A DNA stretch of 64,000 nucleotides, from the NCBI RefSeq assembly GCF_947172395.1, contig NC_069083.1, positions 16,276,501 to 16,340,500 of the forward strand, written 5' to 3'. Below the pieces are notes generated by a model that saw nothing but the letters and a program-made list of their open reading frames with translations, had not been told where the DNA came from and ran no database searches. Source of the DNA: Bicyclus anynana (taxonomy: Eukaryota > Arthropoda > Insecta > Lepidoptera > Nymphalidae). A program made the position numbers and the translations under genes. Of the stretch, positions 25,801-35,400 are shown in pieces (positions within the stretch are counted from its first letter, which is position 1; each line of letters opens with the position of its first letter).

Positions 25801-28075
25801 GTGACGTGTGCAGGAGCTGCGCAAGCACAACGTGTGCACGGTGGTGCGCGTGTGCGAGCCGAGCTACGACACGGCGCCGCTCAAGGGGGAGGGCATCGAG
25901 GTGCGCGACCTGGCCTACGACGACGGCACCTTCCCCCCCGCCAACGTCGTCGACGACTGGTTCGAGATACTGCGCGACAAGTGAGTACCACGCACTGCAT
26001 GTAGACCAGCCGCTGTCAGTGTGCATAAAATACTGGACCAACACCGAGTGGCGCGCTCGTCACCGATCCGTTCGCTCAATATATTTGTGCGTTACCCGCA
26101 AAAAAAAAATCAAGTTCATTTCAATAATATACAATAAATACCATAGTAGAATAAGTTACCATCTGTAAAATTACTTCTGTGTAATAATACAATTAATAGT
26201 AATGTACCTACATGTATTATCATAAGTGCTTGCAACAAACGGGCGCTTAGCAGTGGTAGGTTGGTACCTACATGTCTTAAGTTAATAATAGTTTATTACT
26301 TTGTAAATTATGTCCTAATTGTTTTTCCTGCCATTATTCTAAATGTTTATAAAGGTGTGTAAGCCTGTACAAACGAATCGTCATAGTCGTTGTTACGACT
26401 AAGATAATAAATAGTAATAATATGGGTCATTATCATTAACAGCCGATGGACGTCCACTGCTGGACATAGGGCTCTTGTATAGACTTCCAAACGTATTACG
26501 ACGTCAATGTCCATCGGCATCCTGAAATCAGACTGATGTTGTCGGTCTATCTAGTGGTGGGTCGACCAACGACCTCGACGATTCTTTATAATAGGCTACT
26601 TGCCTCTTTTGTAAACATAGTTTAAACTGAATTATGGAAGTATTATAAGCTATATTTTATTTTGTCCCGTCAATAATAACCAGTAAAAAAATTAATATGA
26701 ATAAAAAAATATCTACGTCGAAATTTTTGCCGCCGAAACACAGCACATTAGCAAGTGACGTCATTCATAGAGATAACAGCGTGATTGGCGCTTGCAGTGA
26801 TGTGATTATATCACGTCACCGCAAGCGCCAATCACAAACCTATGCCTTGTAGCGAATGACGTTACAGTTTATGATTGGCGTTTGCGATGACGTGATAAAA
26901 ATACAATTTTGTTTTATAAAAATATTACAATTACAGAGTATTTTCACAAATAAAAATGTGATTAGAGTTTCTAGGCATCTACACTGCCTCTATGCAATAA
27001 ATCTTGTTAGTTTTGTACAGCAGGCGAGTAGCCTATTATAACATTAGTATATAAAAGATGAAAATATATATCTATACTAATATAATAAAGCTGAAGAGTT
27101 TGTTTGTTTGTTTGATTGAACGCGCTAATCTCAGGAACTACTGGTCCGATTTGAAAAATTCTTTCAGTGTTAGAGAGCCCATTTATCGAGGAAGGCTATT
27201 CCTACAGGAACGGGAACCACGCGAGTGAAACCGCGCGGCGTCATCTAGTAATAAATGAACCATGTCCGTTTGCAGGGCGGCCAACAAGCCCGAGGCGGCG
27301 GTGGCGGTGCACTGCGTGGCCGGGCTGGGCCGCGCGCCCGTCATGGTGGCCATCGCGCTCATCGAGCTCGGCATGAAGTACGAGGAGGCCGTCGAGACCA
27401 TCCGAGAGTGAGTAACTGTCTTACTGTCACAATAGGTCTAACATGCGATCTACAACATATCTTGTGATTCATTTATTTTGCTATCATCCGCGAAAAGTCG
27501 ACGAACCCATGCGACAACGTCACCCAGGTCCTTTGCGCGTTGACTTTGCAATTGCAAGTTGTAGAGACAACATCTCCTGAGGATGCTCCGGTTTCGGGGT
27601 GAAACGTACGTAGATTGTATTTTGTCGGACCTGGCTGACGTTGTCGCATGGGTTTGTTGACTTTTTGCGGATGATAGCAAAATAAATAAATCATTACATA
27701 ATCATGATGAACTTCCGCAAAGTAACGCCTGCTTCTATCCAATACATATCTTGTGAATACAAAATGACATAATTTTTAAAAAATTGCTTGGAAATAAAAT
27801 GTATTACATGACGGGCTACTTATATACCTATTGTTAAATGGTGATAAACTGAAAAAGGATAAACCTGGCTGAGTTTGTTGTGGACTTTTCTTTGGAACCC
27901 TCGTTCCAAAGGGACTATACTCATTAGGAGATCCTATTATGTAAACATGCTTTGTCATCGTTGCAGCCAACGTCGAGGCGCCATCAACTCGAAGCAGCTC
28001 TCGTACCTGGAGAAGTACCGGCCCAAGTCGCGTCTGAAGAAGAACGGACACAAGAACTCTTGCTGCGTGCAATAG
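19847..28075 (+). CDS. PRL-1: PRL-1 type protein tyrosine phosphatase (PTP4A)
   Basis: Four coding exons: 19,847-19,954, 25,814-25,980, 27,276-27,407 and 27,967-28,075. All have GT-AG borders and phases close to give 171 aa. The family is a small, membrane-bound, prenylated dual-specificity-like phosphatase linked to growth control and magnesium transporters. What shows it: the N-terminus MKQKDIRPAPSLIEYKSMRF; the acid loop DDGTFPP with D73; the P-loop HCVAGLGRAP with catalytic C105 and R111; C50 placed as the regulatory cysteine of human PRLs; a basic tail before HKN; and a C-terminal CAAX box CCVQ. Length fits the family (about 170-176). The start has a good context (CACC before ATG). Exons 2 and 3 are strikingly GC-rich compared with the introns. 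Intron 1 contains the assembly gap, and intron 2 a Helitron-like copy ending 27 bases from exon 3. Confidence 0.96.
21844..22042 (+). mobile_element. Non-autonomous Helitron-like element, 3' end lost
   Basis: Begins TCTATACAAATATTAAAGCT and contains 'gtccgatttgaaaaattctt' and 'gaacgggaaccatgcgggtg'. The closing CTAG is not present, so the end has decayed or been replaced. Confidence 0.65.
22754..22953. other. Assembly gap, 200 N
   Basis: Exactly 200 N, the conventional size of a placeholder for a gap of unknown length. It lies inside a PRL-1 intron, so coding sequence is not affected by what is seen on either side. Confidence 0.95.
23400..23735 (-). pseudogene. LINE reverse-transcriptase C-terminus with 3' tail
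   Basis: On the minus strand a frame of about 90 codons (23,447-23,728) reads through RHRVVFHPYVVDVPRTRTKR, then FLIRTAKVWNTLP and SYNLGIFKTRVNRHL. That pattern ends many insect jockey/CR1-type LINE ORF2 proteins. The frame stops at GKRVPS and is followed by the 3' tail whose complement is 'aacctgatggtaagtgtaga'. The 5' part is missing. The tail is shared with SINE family B (see findings). Family-level assignment is from recall. Confidence 0.7.
24153..24204. repeat. Perfect 22-bp hairpin
   Basis: 'gaacgcaaagtctgaatgg' plus CTT at 24,153-24,174 pairs exactly with 24,183-24,204 across an eight-base loop. A diverged forward copy of the block 'gcatatttgttattggacgc' lies nearby (24,015), suggesting a small mobile element. 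Confidence 0.75.
24563..24869 (-). repeat. SINE family A, full length
   Basis: The complement of the tRNA-like head is at the right side ('gcatgcccggaccggatttg', 'ggacatatccactgggctat'), and the left side starts 'attatcaacccatatttggc'. Oriented on the minus strand, antisense to PRL-1. Confidence 0.8.
25166..25525 (-). mobile_element. Two adjacent Helitron-like copies, minus
   Basis: 25,166-25,345 and 25,346-25,525 are two copies of the subtype seen at 4,122-4,295. Each shows 'cccgt' and 'acggggat' blocks, 'ggtaaaa' and 'aaaatcggt', then 'acaacctctcaa' and 'ttataatatta' on the right. The second begins 'gtcgacgccccgcggtttca'. Both are reversed, so the CTAG end lies at the left and is eroded. 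Confidence 0.65.
26432..26575 (-). repeat. RTE-type LINE 3' end, minus
   Basis: Plus strand 'agccgatggacgtccactgc' and 'tggacatagggctcttgtat' are the reverse complement of the RTE tail seen elsewhere. It lies in the second coding intron of PRL-1. Confidence 0.6.
26740..26890. mobile_element. MITE with nested inverted repeats
   Basis: 'gtgattggcgcttgc' and 'gcaagcgccaatcac' are exact reverse complements around a core that is itself nearly palindromic ('gtgatgtgattatatcacgt'). A third diverged copy, 'gattggcgtttgcgatgacg', follows at about 26,873. Outer ends near 'aagtgacgtcattcat' and 'gcgaatgacgtta' suggest terminal repeats. Confidence 0.6.
27071..27248 (+). mobile_element. Non-autonomous Helitron-like element in PRL-1 intron
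   Basis: Starts TCTATACTAATATAATAAAG and ends GCGTCATCTAG then TA. Inside, 'aggaactactggtccgattt' and 'aacgggaaccacgcgagtga'. It ends 27 bases before PRL-1 exon 3, closer than most intronic insertions. Confidence 0.75.
27472..27696. mobile_element. Complete MITE with ~60-bp terminal inverted repeats
   Basis: The left end reads 'tttattttgctatcatccgc' and the right end 'cggatgatagcaaaataaat', with paired 'cccatgcgacaacgtca' and 'tgacgttgtcgcatggg'. The middle has 'ctccggtttcggggtgaaac'. No coding capacity. It lies in the last PRL-1 intron. The half copy at 2,977-3,140 confirms that it is a family. Confidence 0.8.
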
Positions 28076-28385
28076 TCGCCCCGAGCTGGACAGCGGATGT
28101 AGCTCTGCTTTCACACACACACTGACACACGGAGCATAGACAACAAACTAGATGTAACTTACCCGTCGAGCCTTTTTTGACAAATACCCGCGCCCTCCCC
28201 TGATTTTTACCACAGAGGTTTTAACCGAATTCTTGATTTCCACCCGAGCTTGGACATTCCTAGAGAGCTAGAGAATTTGGTTACGATCTCACCGCAGTTT
28301 TTTTTTTTGACGTAATCGAGTTTTCTCTGAAAGGGGAATGCCCACCGGCCCATACAACGTCCAACCCCGTATAAAAGAAAAATAG

Positions 28386-28391
28386 AATAAA
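28386..28391 (+). terminator. Candidate PRL-1 polyadenylation signal
   Basis: AATAAA about 311 bases after the PRL-1 stop at 28,075, in an AT-rich 3' flank. It is the first canonical hexamer I see downstream on this strand. Actual cleavage site is not known. Confidence 0.45.
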
Positions 28392-28489
28392 TAATCTAGT
28401 TAAATAATTGGCATAATTACAGTATGTTTCTTGATTTTAAAAAATTATATTTTTCTTATATTTTTTTCGCCAAAGCGGCGAAGTAGCTG

Positions 28490-28740
28490 TATTTTCCAAC
28501 CAACCAACCAACCAACAACAAAAACAAAAACCAATCGTAAATCTTCAAAAAATAAAACCCAGGCTGTATGGTCAACAATCTTTGCCCCATAGTGTAAATG
28601 TCGTAAAATTTTGTACTATTTTTTTTTTGATAAAGTAATGATTTCTTTATTAAAGTAAAATTATCAAGACTTTTTGGAAATACGTAAGTAAATTGCCGGG
28701 TGGGTAGGCCTGGGCCTGGGCCGGGGCCGGGCATTCCCTT
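28490..28740. repeat. Simple repeats downstream of PRL-1
   Basis: A CCAA run at about 28,496-28,516, several homopolymer runs, and a GGGCCT-type GC run at about 28,706-28,732. The overlapping minus frames across them are low-complexity artefacts. Confidence 0.7.
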
Positions 28741-29460
28741 TCGTAATCGACAGCCCCGTTTGCGCTGACGTATGTTCGAAGCGATGGCGTTCGATGTACC
28801 CTCGTGCTGTACTCGTACTAGTGGAATATGTTAATAGTTGGCGAGCCACGATTTGTGTTCATACTTGAAACGGTTACTTGGGTATTTACATACTGAATTG
28901 AAATCATAATAACTTCAATAATAATGATCCAGTCAGAGTCGTGCTTACTCTTACAACTCTTTACGGTTATACTATATTTTTTTTTCTATGTGTGTTGAAA
29001 TATGTTTTCCTGAATATTATTTTCTTCCGTAGAGACTTAATATTATCAATAAGATGAAAAAGAGCCATAATAGGAGCAATTTGAATGATTTTCTTTTTCG
29101 TGTTTTCTTAAGACGACTATTATATTTTGCTCTGACTAAAAAAATGTATGTTAAATTTCTTATATTATTTAATTATGTCGATTTAAGTTATATAGCCACG
29201 GTCTGCAAACTATTTCACAAATTTACCTTTGACTAATTAATATTATTAATGTATTGACGAAATTCTAATTAAATTGTATCCCAACAAAAAAAAATGATAA
29301 ACTTGACTCACAGAATGTTCCAATAAAATAGCTCTTTGATATTATTTTTCTATTTCTAATTTTATGAAGATATCAAAATATATGATTGTGTAACCACGGA
29401 ACAGTCACATTCATAAATAAAAATATTTATAAGCAAATTTATCGATGTTTGATTTAACGC
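28741..29460. other. Intergenic, no gene recognised
   Basis: AT-rich flank after PRL-1. The short frame at 29,054-29,236 has no recognisable motif. No RNA gene or complete mobile element was seen. Confidence 0.5.
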
Positions 29461-29469
29461 CTTACCTTT

Positions 29470-29655
29470 TTAACCGACTTTCAAAAAGGAGGAGGTTCTA
29501 CATTCGGCTGTATGTATGTTTTTTTTATGTATGTCCAGCGATAATTCCGTCATTTATGGACCGAATTTGAAAATTCTTTTTGTGTTTTGAAGGGTTTGAT
29601 TCCAGGGTGGTCCCATTTTTTTTCATGGTTATAATAAAATGATAACTCAGTAGGT
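29470..29655 (+). repeat. Interspersed repeat, Helitron-like or similar
   Basis: Reads 'taaccgactttcaaaaagga' then 'tatggaccgaatttgaaaat' and 'ggtttgattccagggtggtc'. The opening 'aaccgac' with 'accgaatttgaaaattctt' is a layout repeated in many insect genomes; a weaker relative is at 17,140-17,340. Type not certain. Confidence 0.4.
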
Positions 29656-30222
29656 ACTGAAAAAAATTTATTGGAGTTTCAAATGAGGTAGATCAATCGA
29701 TGTTGTTCTTTAAAAAATGTTACAAATTATTTTCACAACATCATATTCAAAAAAATATTCTCTTGTGAATAACTATCACTTTACAAAGTTATTCAAATTA
29801 ATATTCTGTTGTGAAATACTATCACTTCACAATGTTATTTATAAGAAAAACAGTTCAGTAAGGCGAATTTAACGTAAACGTTTTAGGACATAATAGGTAA
29901 GTAAGTACTGCTACGGCTAAAAAAAAATTAAACTAACTCTAATAATTTTGAAATACCAAAAATTCGATATTTCTGTAAATTAAAACACTTGAAATCACTA
30001 CTGAAAAAAAAAATTAATCACGTTTTGATATTTCGCTTGACGACTTATATTTTTGACAACACTTAAAAATAGGTTACAAAATTTGCAAAAAAAACTCCAG
30101 AGTTTTTTTAAGTAAAAAATTTACAAGATGCTAGAGAAACGCACTTAACGATTGCTGTTACAATATACACGAATGTAATTACAAACCGTCAAGTCTACTA
30201 ACGCGATGAAAATTCAACAAAT

Positions 30223-30300
30223 AAAAATTTGTAAACAATTCGCTCGTGCGAATTGTTTACAAATTTTTGTAAGGATTAAATTAAATAATTTAATCCTTAC
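30223..30300. repeat. Two adjacent perfect hairpins
   Basis: First: 'aaaaatttgtaaacaattcg' and its complement around a 'ctcgtg' loop. Second, immediately after: 'gtaaggattaaatta' and 'taatttaatccttac'. No frame crosses them. Confidence 0.75.
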
Positions 30301-30513
30301 TTACATACAACATAACAGGTATTTTTGTTTCTTTTCTTATTGAGTACATCATCACGATACAGTATTTTTATTTTATTACTGTTTATATATATGATAACAG
30401 TAGGTAGCCTATATGCTGCTCAATAACCTCTTCTATTCTTCAGTGAAAGTCCCATTAAAATTGGTTTAGCTGTACCAGAGACAACAGACTAACAAAGATT
30501 GACAAAGTCTGAA

Positions 30514-30691
30514 GGCCTAGTGGCAGTTTGATACTGTTACTATCGCGTTAACGTAAACGCTAATTTCTAAGGAATTTAAACAGTGCCATCTCGTGACAAT
30601 ACTGCACAACTGTTTCAATTCCATATAAATTCGCGTTTACGTCAACACGATAGTAACAGTATGAAAATATTGAAAAATCCCACTAGGCACC
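30514..30691. mobile_element. MITE with ends GGCCTAGTGG / CCCACTAGGC
   Basis: The outer ends 'gcctagtgg' and 'ccactaggc' pair, as do the inner arms 'atactgttactatcgcgtta' with 'acacgatagtaacagtat' and 'acgtaaacgc' with 'gcgtttacgt'. About 178 bases, no coding capacity. Target duplication not resolved. Confidence 0.65.
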
Positions 30692-31379
30692 AGTGGCATG
30701 CACTAGTGCCCACATTAAAGTACTAAAAGATATTTTCTTAATACTTTTAAATGCAGATTTTCCCAGTTTGGTTAATTTTTCTTACTAGTGCATACCCTGA
30801 TCGACAACCTTGGGCACGACACTGCTAGGCACACTGTATTCAATAAGAAAAGAAATACTAAAACGTCAACTGACTCTGAAATAATTCCTAGAAAACGTGC
30901 TTTTCTAACATAAGTAACACAAATTTTAAATTAAAAAGATTTAACACTAATAACACAACACACAAAGTAAAATGGACATTGGACTCGACTTGTGAAAATG
31001 TCGAAATATGAAATTCTTTAAAACAAATGTACTTAACAAACATACGTAAATAACTGTAATTCTACATTAGGTACTAATTAAAACTTATAAGCTATCAGCA
31101 AATTCTATAAATCTAGTAAAAACTATTGAGACAATCAATATAAATTTAAAAATAAAATCCAAGCATTTTCATAGATTTCAGTGATTTAAAAATATATTAT
31201 GAAATACAATGAGATTCTAGCAGTTTCTAAAATATTGTTTATAATCTATTTAGATTCAAATCTTAAGTGTGCAGGCCTCGACGATCTCAGACCAATTATA
31301 GAAGAACCAGTCTCGTACGTAGTCACGCCATTTTCTGAGGAAAACGATCGTAAATATGGTATATATCATAAATTAAACT

Positions 31380-31592
31380 AGAAGTTTTTGCCCGTTTTTA
31401 ACACCATTCTACTACAAAAAAAGGTATTTTTACGGAGCTCTTTAACCGACGAACACGATAACAACTATGAAACATCGATACTATAGAGACAGTCTTTATA
31501 ATCGCATTAGATCATTGATCATATACTTTGACAGAAAAATAATGTCTAGCGAGGCGAGTCATATACAATAATTGGCCTGAGGCTACCATAGT
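31380..31592 (+). repeat. Dispersed repeat family, copy 1
   Basis: Contains 'ggtatttttacggagct', 'ctttaaccgacgaacacgat', 'aactatgaaacatcgatact' and 'ttgacagaaaaataatgtct'. A close copy is at 35,040-35,235 (+) and a diverged copy, reversed, at 41,355-41,600. The short frame at 31,199-31,381 just upstream also appears to be part of the element and is not a recognised protein. Confidence 0.6.
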
Positions 31593-32149
31593 TTATTGAT
31601 TAGCAATATGTGTAAAATTCAGCGCTGGGATTGTTTGTGATGTTTCGTAATTTAGCAATGGTACTACAGATGGCGCGTTTAAAACTTAACAGTATGTTTC
31701 GATTATTTTGTTAACGCATCCAACTTACTCCCCAAGTCAATAGTTCGTAGAGACATTTATGTGTTACCGTACTGTATTGATTAGCAATATGTGTGTCGGT
31801 TTAAACGCTGAGATTAATTGTGTTGTTTCGAAATTTTGCAGTGGTACTACAGATGGCGCTTTTAAAACTTAACAGTATGTTTCGATTACACTTTTCTAAA
31901 CACATCCAACTTACTCCCCAAGTCAATAGTTCGTAGAGACATTTATGTGTTACCGTACTGTATTGATTAGCAATATGTGTGTCGGTTTAAACGCTGGGAT
32001 TAATTGTGTTGTTTCATAGTTTAGCAGTGTTACTACAGATGGCGCTTTTAAAACTTAACAGTATGTTCGACATTCGATTACACTTTTCTTAACGCGTCCA
32101 ACTTACTCAATCGTTCGTAGAGAAGTTTAACTTCAACTAAAGGTACTAG

Positions 32150-32229
32150 CTACACCGGTATCACTATGCCGCGTACTTGTGCGCCTTGCTGCCACGCTGA
32201 ACTTACGCTTGCAACCGTTCTAGTTCATA
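32150..32229 (-). pseudogene. Partial copy of photolyase terminal exon
   Basis: Plus strand 'ctacaccggtatcact', then 'gccgcgtacttgtgcgcctt', 'cacgctgaacttacgcttgc' and 'agttcat' match the true terminal exon at 32,483-32,583 with a deletion of about 22-24 bases and several substitutions. Similarity extends into the 3' flank (the 'cgttcgtagagaagtttaac' block at about 32,113 and 32,439). It lies about 330 bases downstream of the real stop codon and cannot be in frame because of the deletion. Confidence 0.75.
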
Positions 32230-32277
32230 TAACACATTTATGTGTTACCATACTTTATTGACTGTGTGTTACCATAG

Positions 32278-32283
32278 TTTATT
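32278..32283 (-). terminator. Candidate photolyase polyadenylation signal
   Basis: TTTATT on the plus strand is AATAAA on the minus strand, about 210 bases after the photolyase stop. It lies inside the tandem array. A second hexamer of the same kind is at 32,254-32,259. Which is used is unknown. Confidence 0.35.
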
Positions 32284-32493
32284 AATTAGCAATATGTGTA
32301 AAACTCAGCGCTGGGATTAATTGTGTTGTTTCATAGTTTAGCAGTGGTACTACAGATGGCGCTTTTAAAACTTAACAGTATATTCGATATTACATTACAC
32401 ATTTCTTAACGCATCCATCTTATTCCCCAAGTTAATCGTTCGTAGAGAAGTTTAACTTTTTTTTTTTAACGAAAGCTACTAGCTACACCGGTA

Positions 32494-35400
32494 TCACTGT
32501 GCCGCGTACTTGTGCGCCTTGCCGCCGTAGCGCGCCACGAAGGCGGGCACGCTGAACTTGCGCTTGCAGCCGTCGTAGTTCATGTAGCGCACCTTGCCGA
32601 ACACGGCGCGCTCCGCCCAGCCCTGGTCGTGCACGCCGCAGATCGACCACATGCAACCTGGAAACATGAATTCAACTTAAATTAAAATATGTATTTAATT
32701 ACGAGCAGGGTGGTATGTCTACGAAAAATCTGTTTAAAAAAAATCAATTGTTAATTATTCATAATATTTTGGACTAAAATGGTCAAGTCAACCAATCAAC
32801 CAACAAAATCCAATCCAATAACCAGCTTAACAAAGGTCGTTTTTTGAAGTCGATTCATTATATTGGAATCCTCTGCTAATAGTCATTTTGCATTATTTTA
32901 TGTATATAGATGACATCAATGGCGGATCCGTGGTTTGACTGTTACGTTATCCACGACTAATGACATGCGGCTAACATAGGTATATATGATAATATATAAT
33001 AATAATATATTATTGACACCTGCCATCCGTCGGGAGTGACATATTTTTTTCAAACAAATAAATAAAATTAATTTAAATATATACGCTACAAATAAGCCAA
33101 ATCAAATAGAAACAGTAAAATGAATTTGAATAACATTATAAAACATAGAAAATATACGACGAGTTGGCGGCCAGAGCACCAGCGCACGAAATAACATATC
33201 GTTGTCGACGTCGCCGTCGTCGTCTAACGAATTTAAGACCCCGCCAACATCTGCGGAGGATGAGACACCCGTGCGGACGACTCCTAAGGGTGTCACCACA
33301 CGACGACGGCTACACCAACAACAACAGCAACAACACCAGCAGGACGTCGATGACATACCACTACCGGAAAGATTGGATCAAGAGGGGCTACGGGTTCCGG
33401 TGAGTGTTCCCGCTACCGGTGGTGTAGTGCGTCGCATGAGATGGTCCACTCAATGAGAGCGTCATGCGAGCGTAATATGGGGCGACAGAGGGGGAACTAA
33501 CCTTACTGCGTACCGGTCAAGGATGTTGACTATGTTTCAGACTTTTGAGCCAACAGTGACCGTGACTGCGCAGCGACTATCAGATCAGGTGCGTGCAATC
33601 CAGCGACGTCATCTGCTGGATGAAGCTCACCTTGAACGACTGCGCTCTACTTCAATACAAATCGATATCATCCGTAGCTTACCTCAGCAAACATTGCAAA
33701 CCAACACCCTAGAGGAGCTACAGGATGGTATCAATATGCAAGTAAGTAACCAGAATGATGAGTAACTGAGGAGAACTTTGGAGGATTCTATTGTGACATA
33801 CAGGTATATGCCTCTTAATTTAAGACCAAAATTGCCTCGTTTACCTGTATGTAGACGAAATATGGCGTTAGTGGGGGTTCTAGATCAGATTTTAGGAGAA
33901 TATCTCGTAACATCTGAGGACCTAAGTGAGAGAAAAAAAAACATATATTACATATAATAGGTACAGGCAAAGTCAGTCGGGTCAGTAGAAGTATAACATT
34001 TCCTTACCAACATATCCATTAGGGTCCCTCCCATCAACACTATAGTGATCGTTCAGATAGATGGCATACTTCAGCGCGTCCTCCGGGCTGGGCGTCCACT
34101 CCAGGATCTTCTTGCACCAGTACATCCGCAGGAAGCCGTGCATCTTGCCCTCCTTCACCATCTGTATCTGCGCAGAGTTCCACAGGTCGTCGTGTGTCTG
34201 CGCTTTGGATAACTGCTCCAGGGTGTATATGTGTGATCTTTTGTCTTTTCTGGAAAACATGTCATTTTATTAATCCCACTAATTGGACCCCATATTAATT
34301 TATCACTATCAGCCTATTTTAATGACCCACTATAGGACCATTCCCAACTTAAAATTCCCATTTACAACTTATAGAGGAACTATTTTAACATAGCCAACTT
34401 CCCCACTCTAAGCTGAGAATTATTAAGAAGAGTTTTTTTTTAAAAAAAAAAGAAAAGCCTGATGTAATCCAAAACCACATAGACTAACCATTGATTTTCA
34501 AAAGAGCAACTGTTGAGTTTATTGCCGGCTCTTCTCAGCCAATCCTGCCTTCCGAACCGCTGGGTACTATCACCAGTCTTCTCCACTTCCCTGTTGTGTC
34601 CCTTACCAGTGCTATAGCTCAATGAGTTAAGACCGTGACGTTTGGAAGTCCTTACAGGAGGCCTATGTCCAGCAGAGAAAGTCCACCGGATGGTGACGAT
34701 GGTACCTGTGGATGTCGAGCGTCTTCTGCGCCCAGGCGCTGGCCCCCTGGATGCTGTCGTAGTGCTCGCAGTAGAAGCAGTAGTTGTCGGCCAGCTCGCG
34801 CCGCACGATGGCCTCCTCGAGGAACGCGTTCACGCTCTCCGTGTACTGCTTCTTGTACTGCTGCACGCATAGCGCCACCCGCTGGACTGATATTTGACCT
34901 GCAATTTAACGAAATACACGTTTATCGTTATCAACCTCAGACTAAATACAGAAGGACTAGTATCGCACCCAAATTCACGAACAAAATTTTCTGCCATTTT
35001 CTAAGGAAAACTAGCTTAGATTTCATACATATTTTATACTAAACTAGCAGTTTTTGTTCGTTTTTTACACCATATAACTACACAAAAAGGTATTTTTACG
35101 GAGGTTTTTAACCGACGGACACGATTTTAAACTATGAAACATCGATTCTTTAGAGACAGTGTTTATAATCGCATAAGATCGTTGATCATATACGTTGACA
35201 GAAAAATTATGTCTTGCGAGGCAGGTCTTTATCTAATTAGTCTGAGTTATCAACCCATGTTCGGCTCTCTGCTGAGCACGAGTCTCCTCTCAGAATGAGA
35301 CGGGTTAGGCCAATAGTCCACCACGCTGGCCCGAAGTGGTTTGGTAGACTACACACACGTAGAGATAAGTATAAGAACATTCTCTGGTATGCAGGTTTCC

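Larger units (their letters stand above)
19955..25813 (+). other. PRL-1 first coding intron
   Basis: A 5.9-kb intron with GTGTGT donor and 'gacgtgtgcag' acceptor. It holds a Helitron-like copy, a LINE remnant, a hairpin, a SINE, two further Helitron-like copies and a run of 200 N. The overlapping frames near 20,565-20,872 look like chance; I recognise nothing in them. Confidence 0.7.
31593..32450. repeat. ~180-bp tandem array downstream of photolyase
   Basis: Units begin 'attgattagcaatatgtgt' at about 31,593, 31,774 and 31,954, and a diverged start 'attaattagcaatatgtgt' at about 32,281. Each contains 'ctacagatggcgcttttaaa' and 'cttaacagtatgtt', then 'ccaacttactccccaagt'. Spacing is 181, 180 and about 325 bases. 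The long interval holds a copied piece of the photolyase last exon. A reversed single unit sits in a photolyase intron at 36,330-36,480. Confidence 0.75.

Noticed and set aside
28456..28849. Proline/glycine-rich minus frames
   Set aside because: Produced by a GGGCCT simple repeat and CCAA run.
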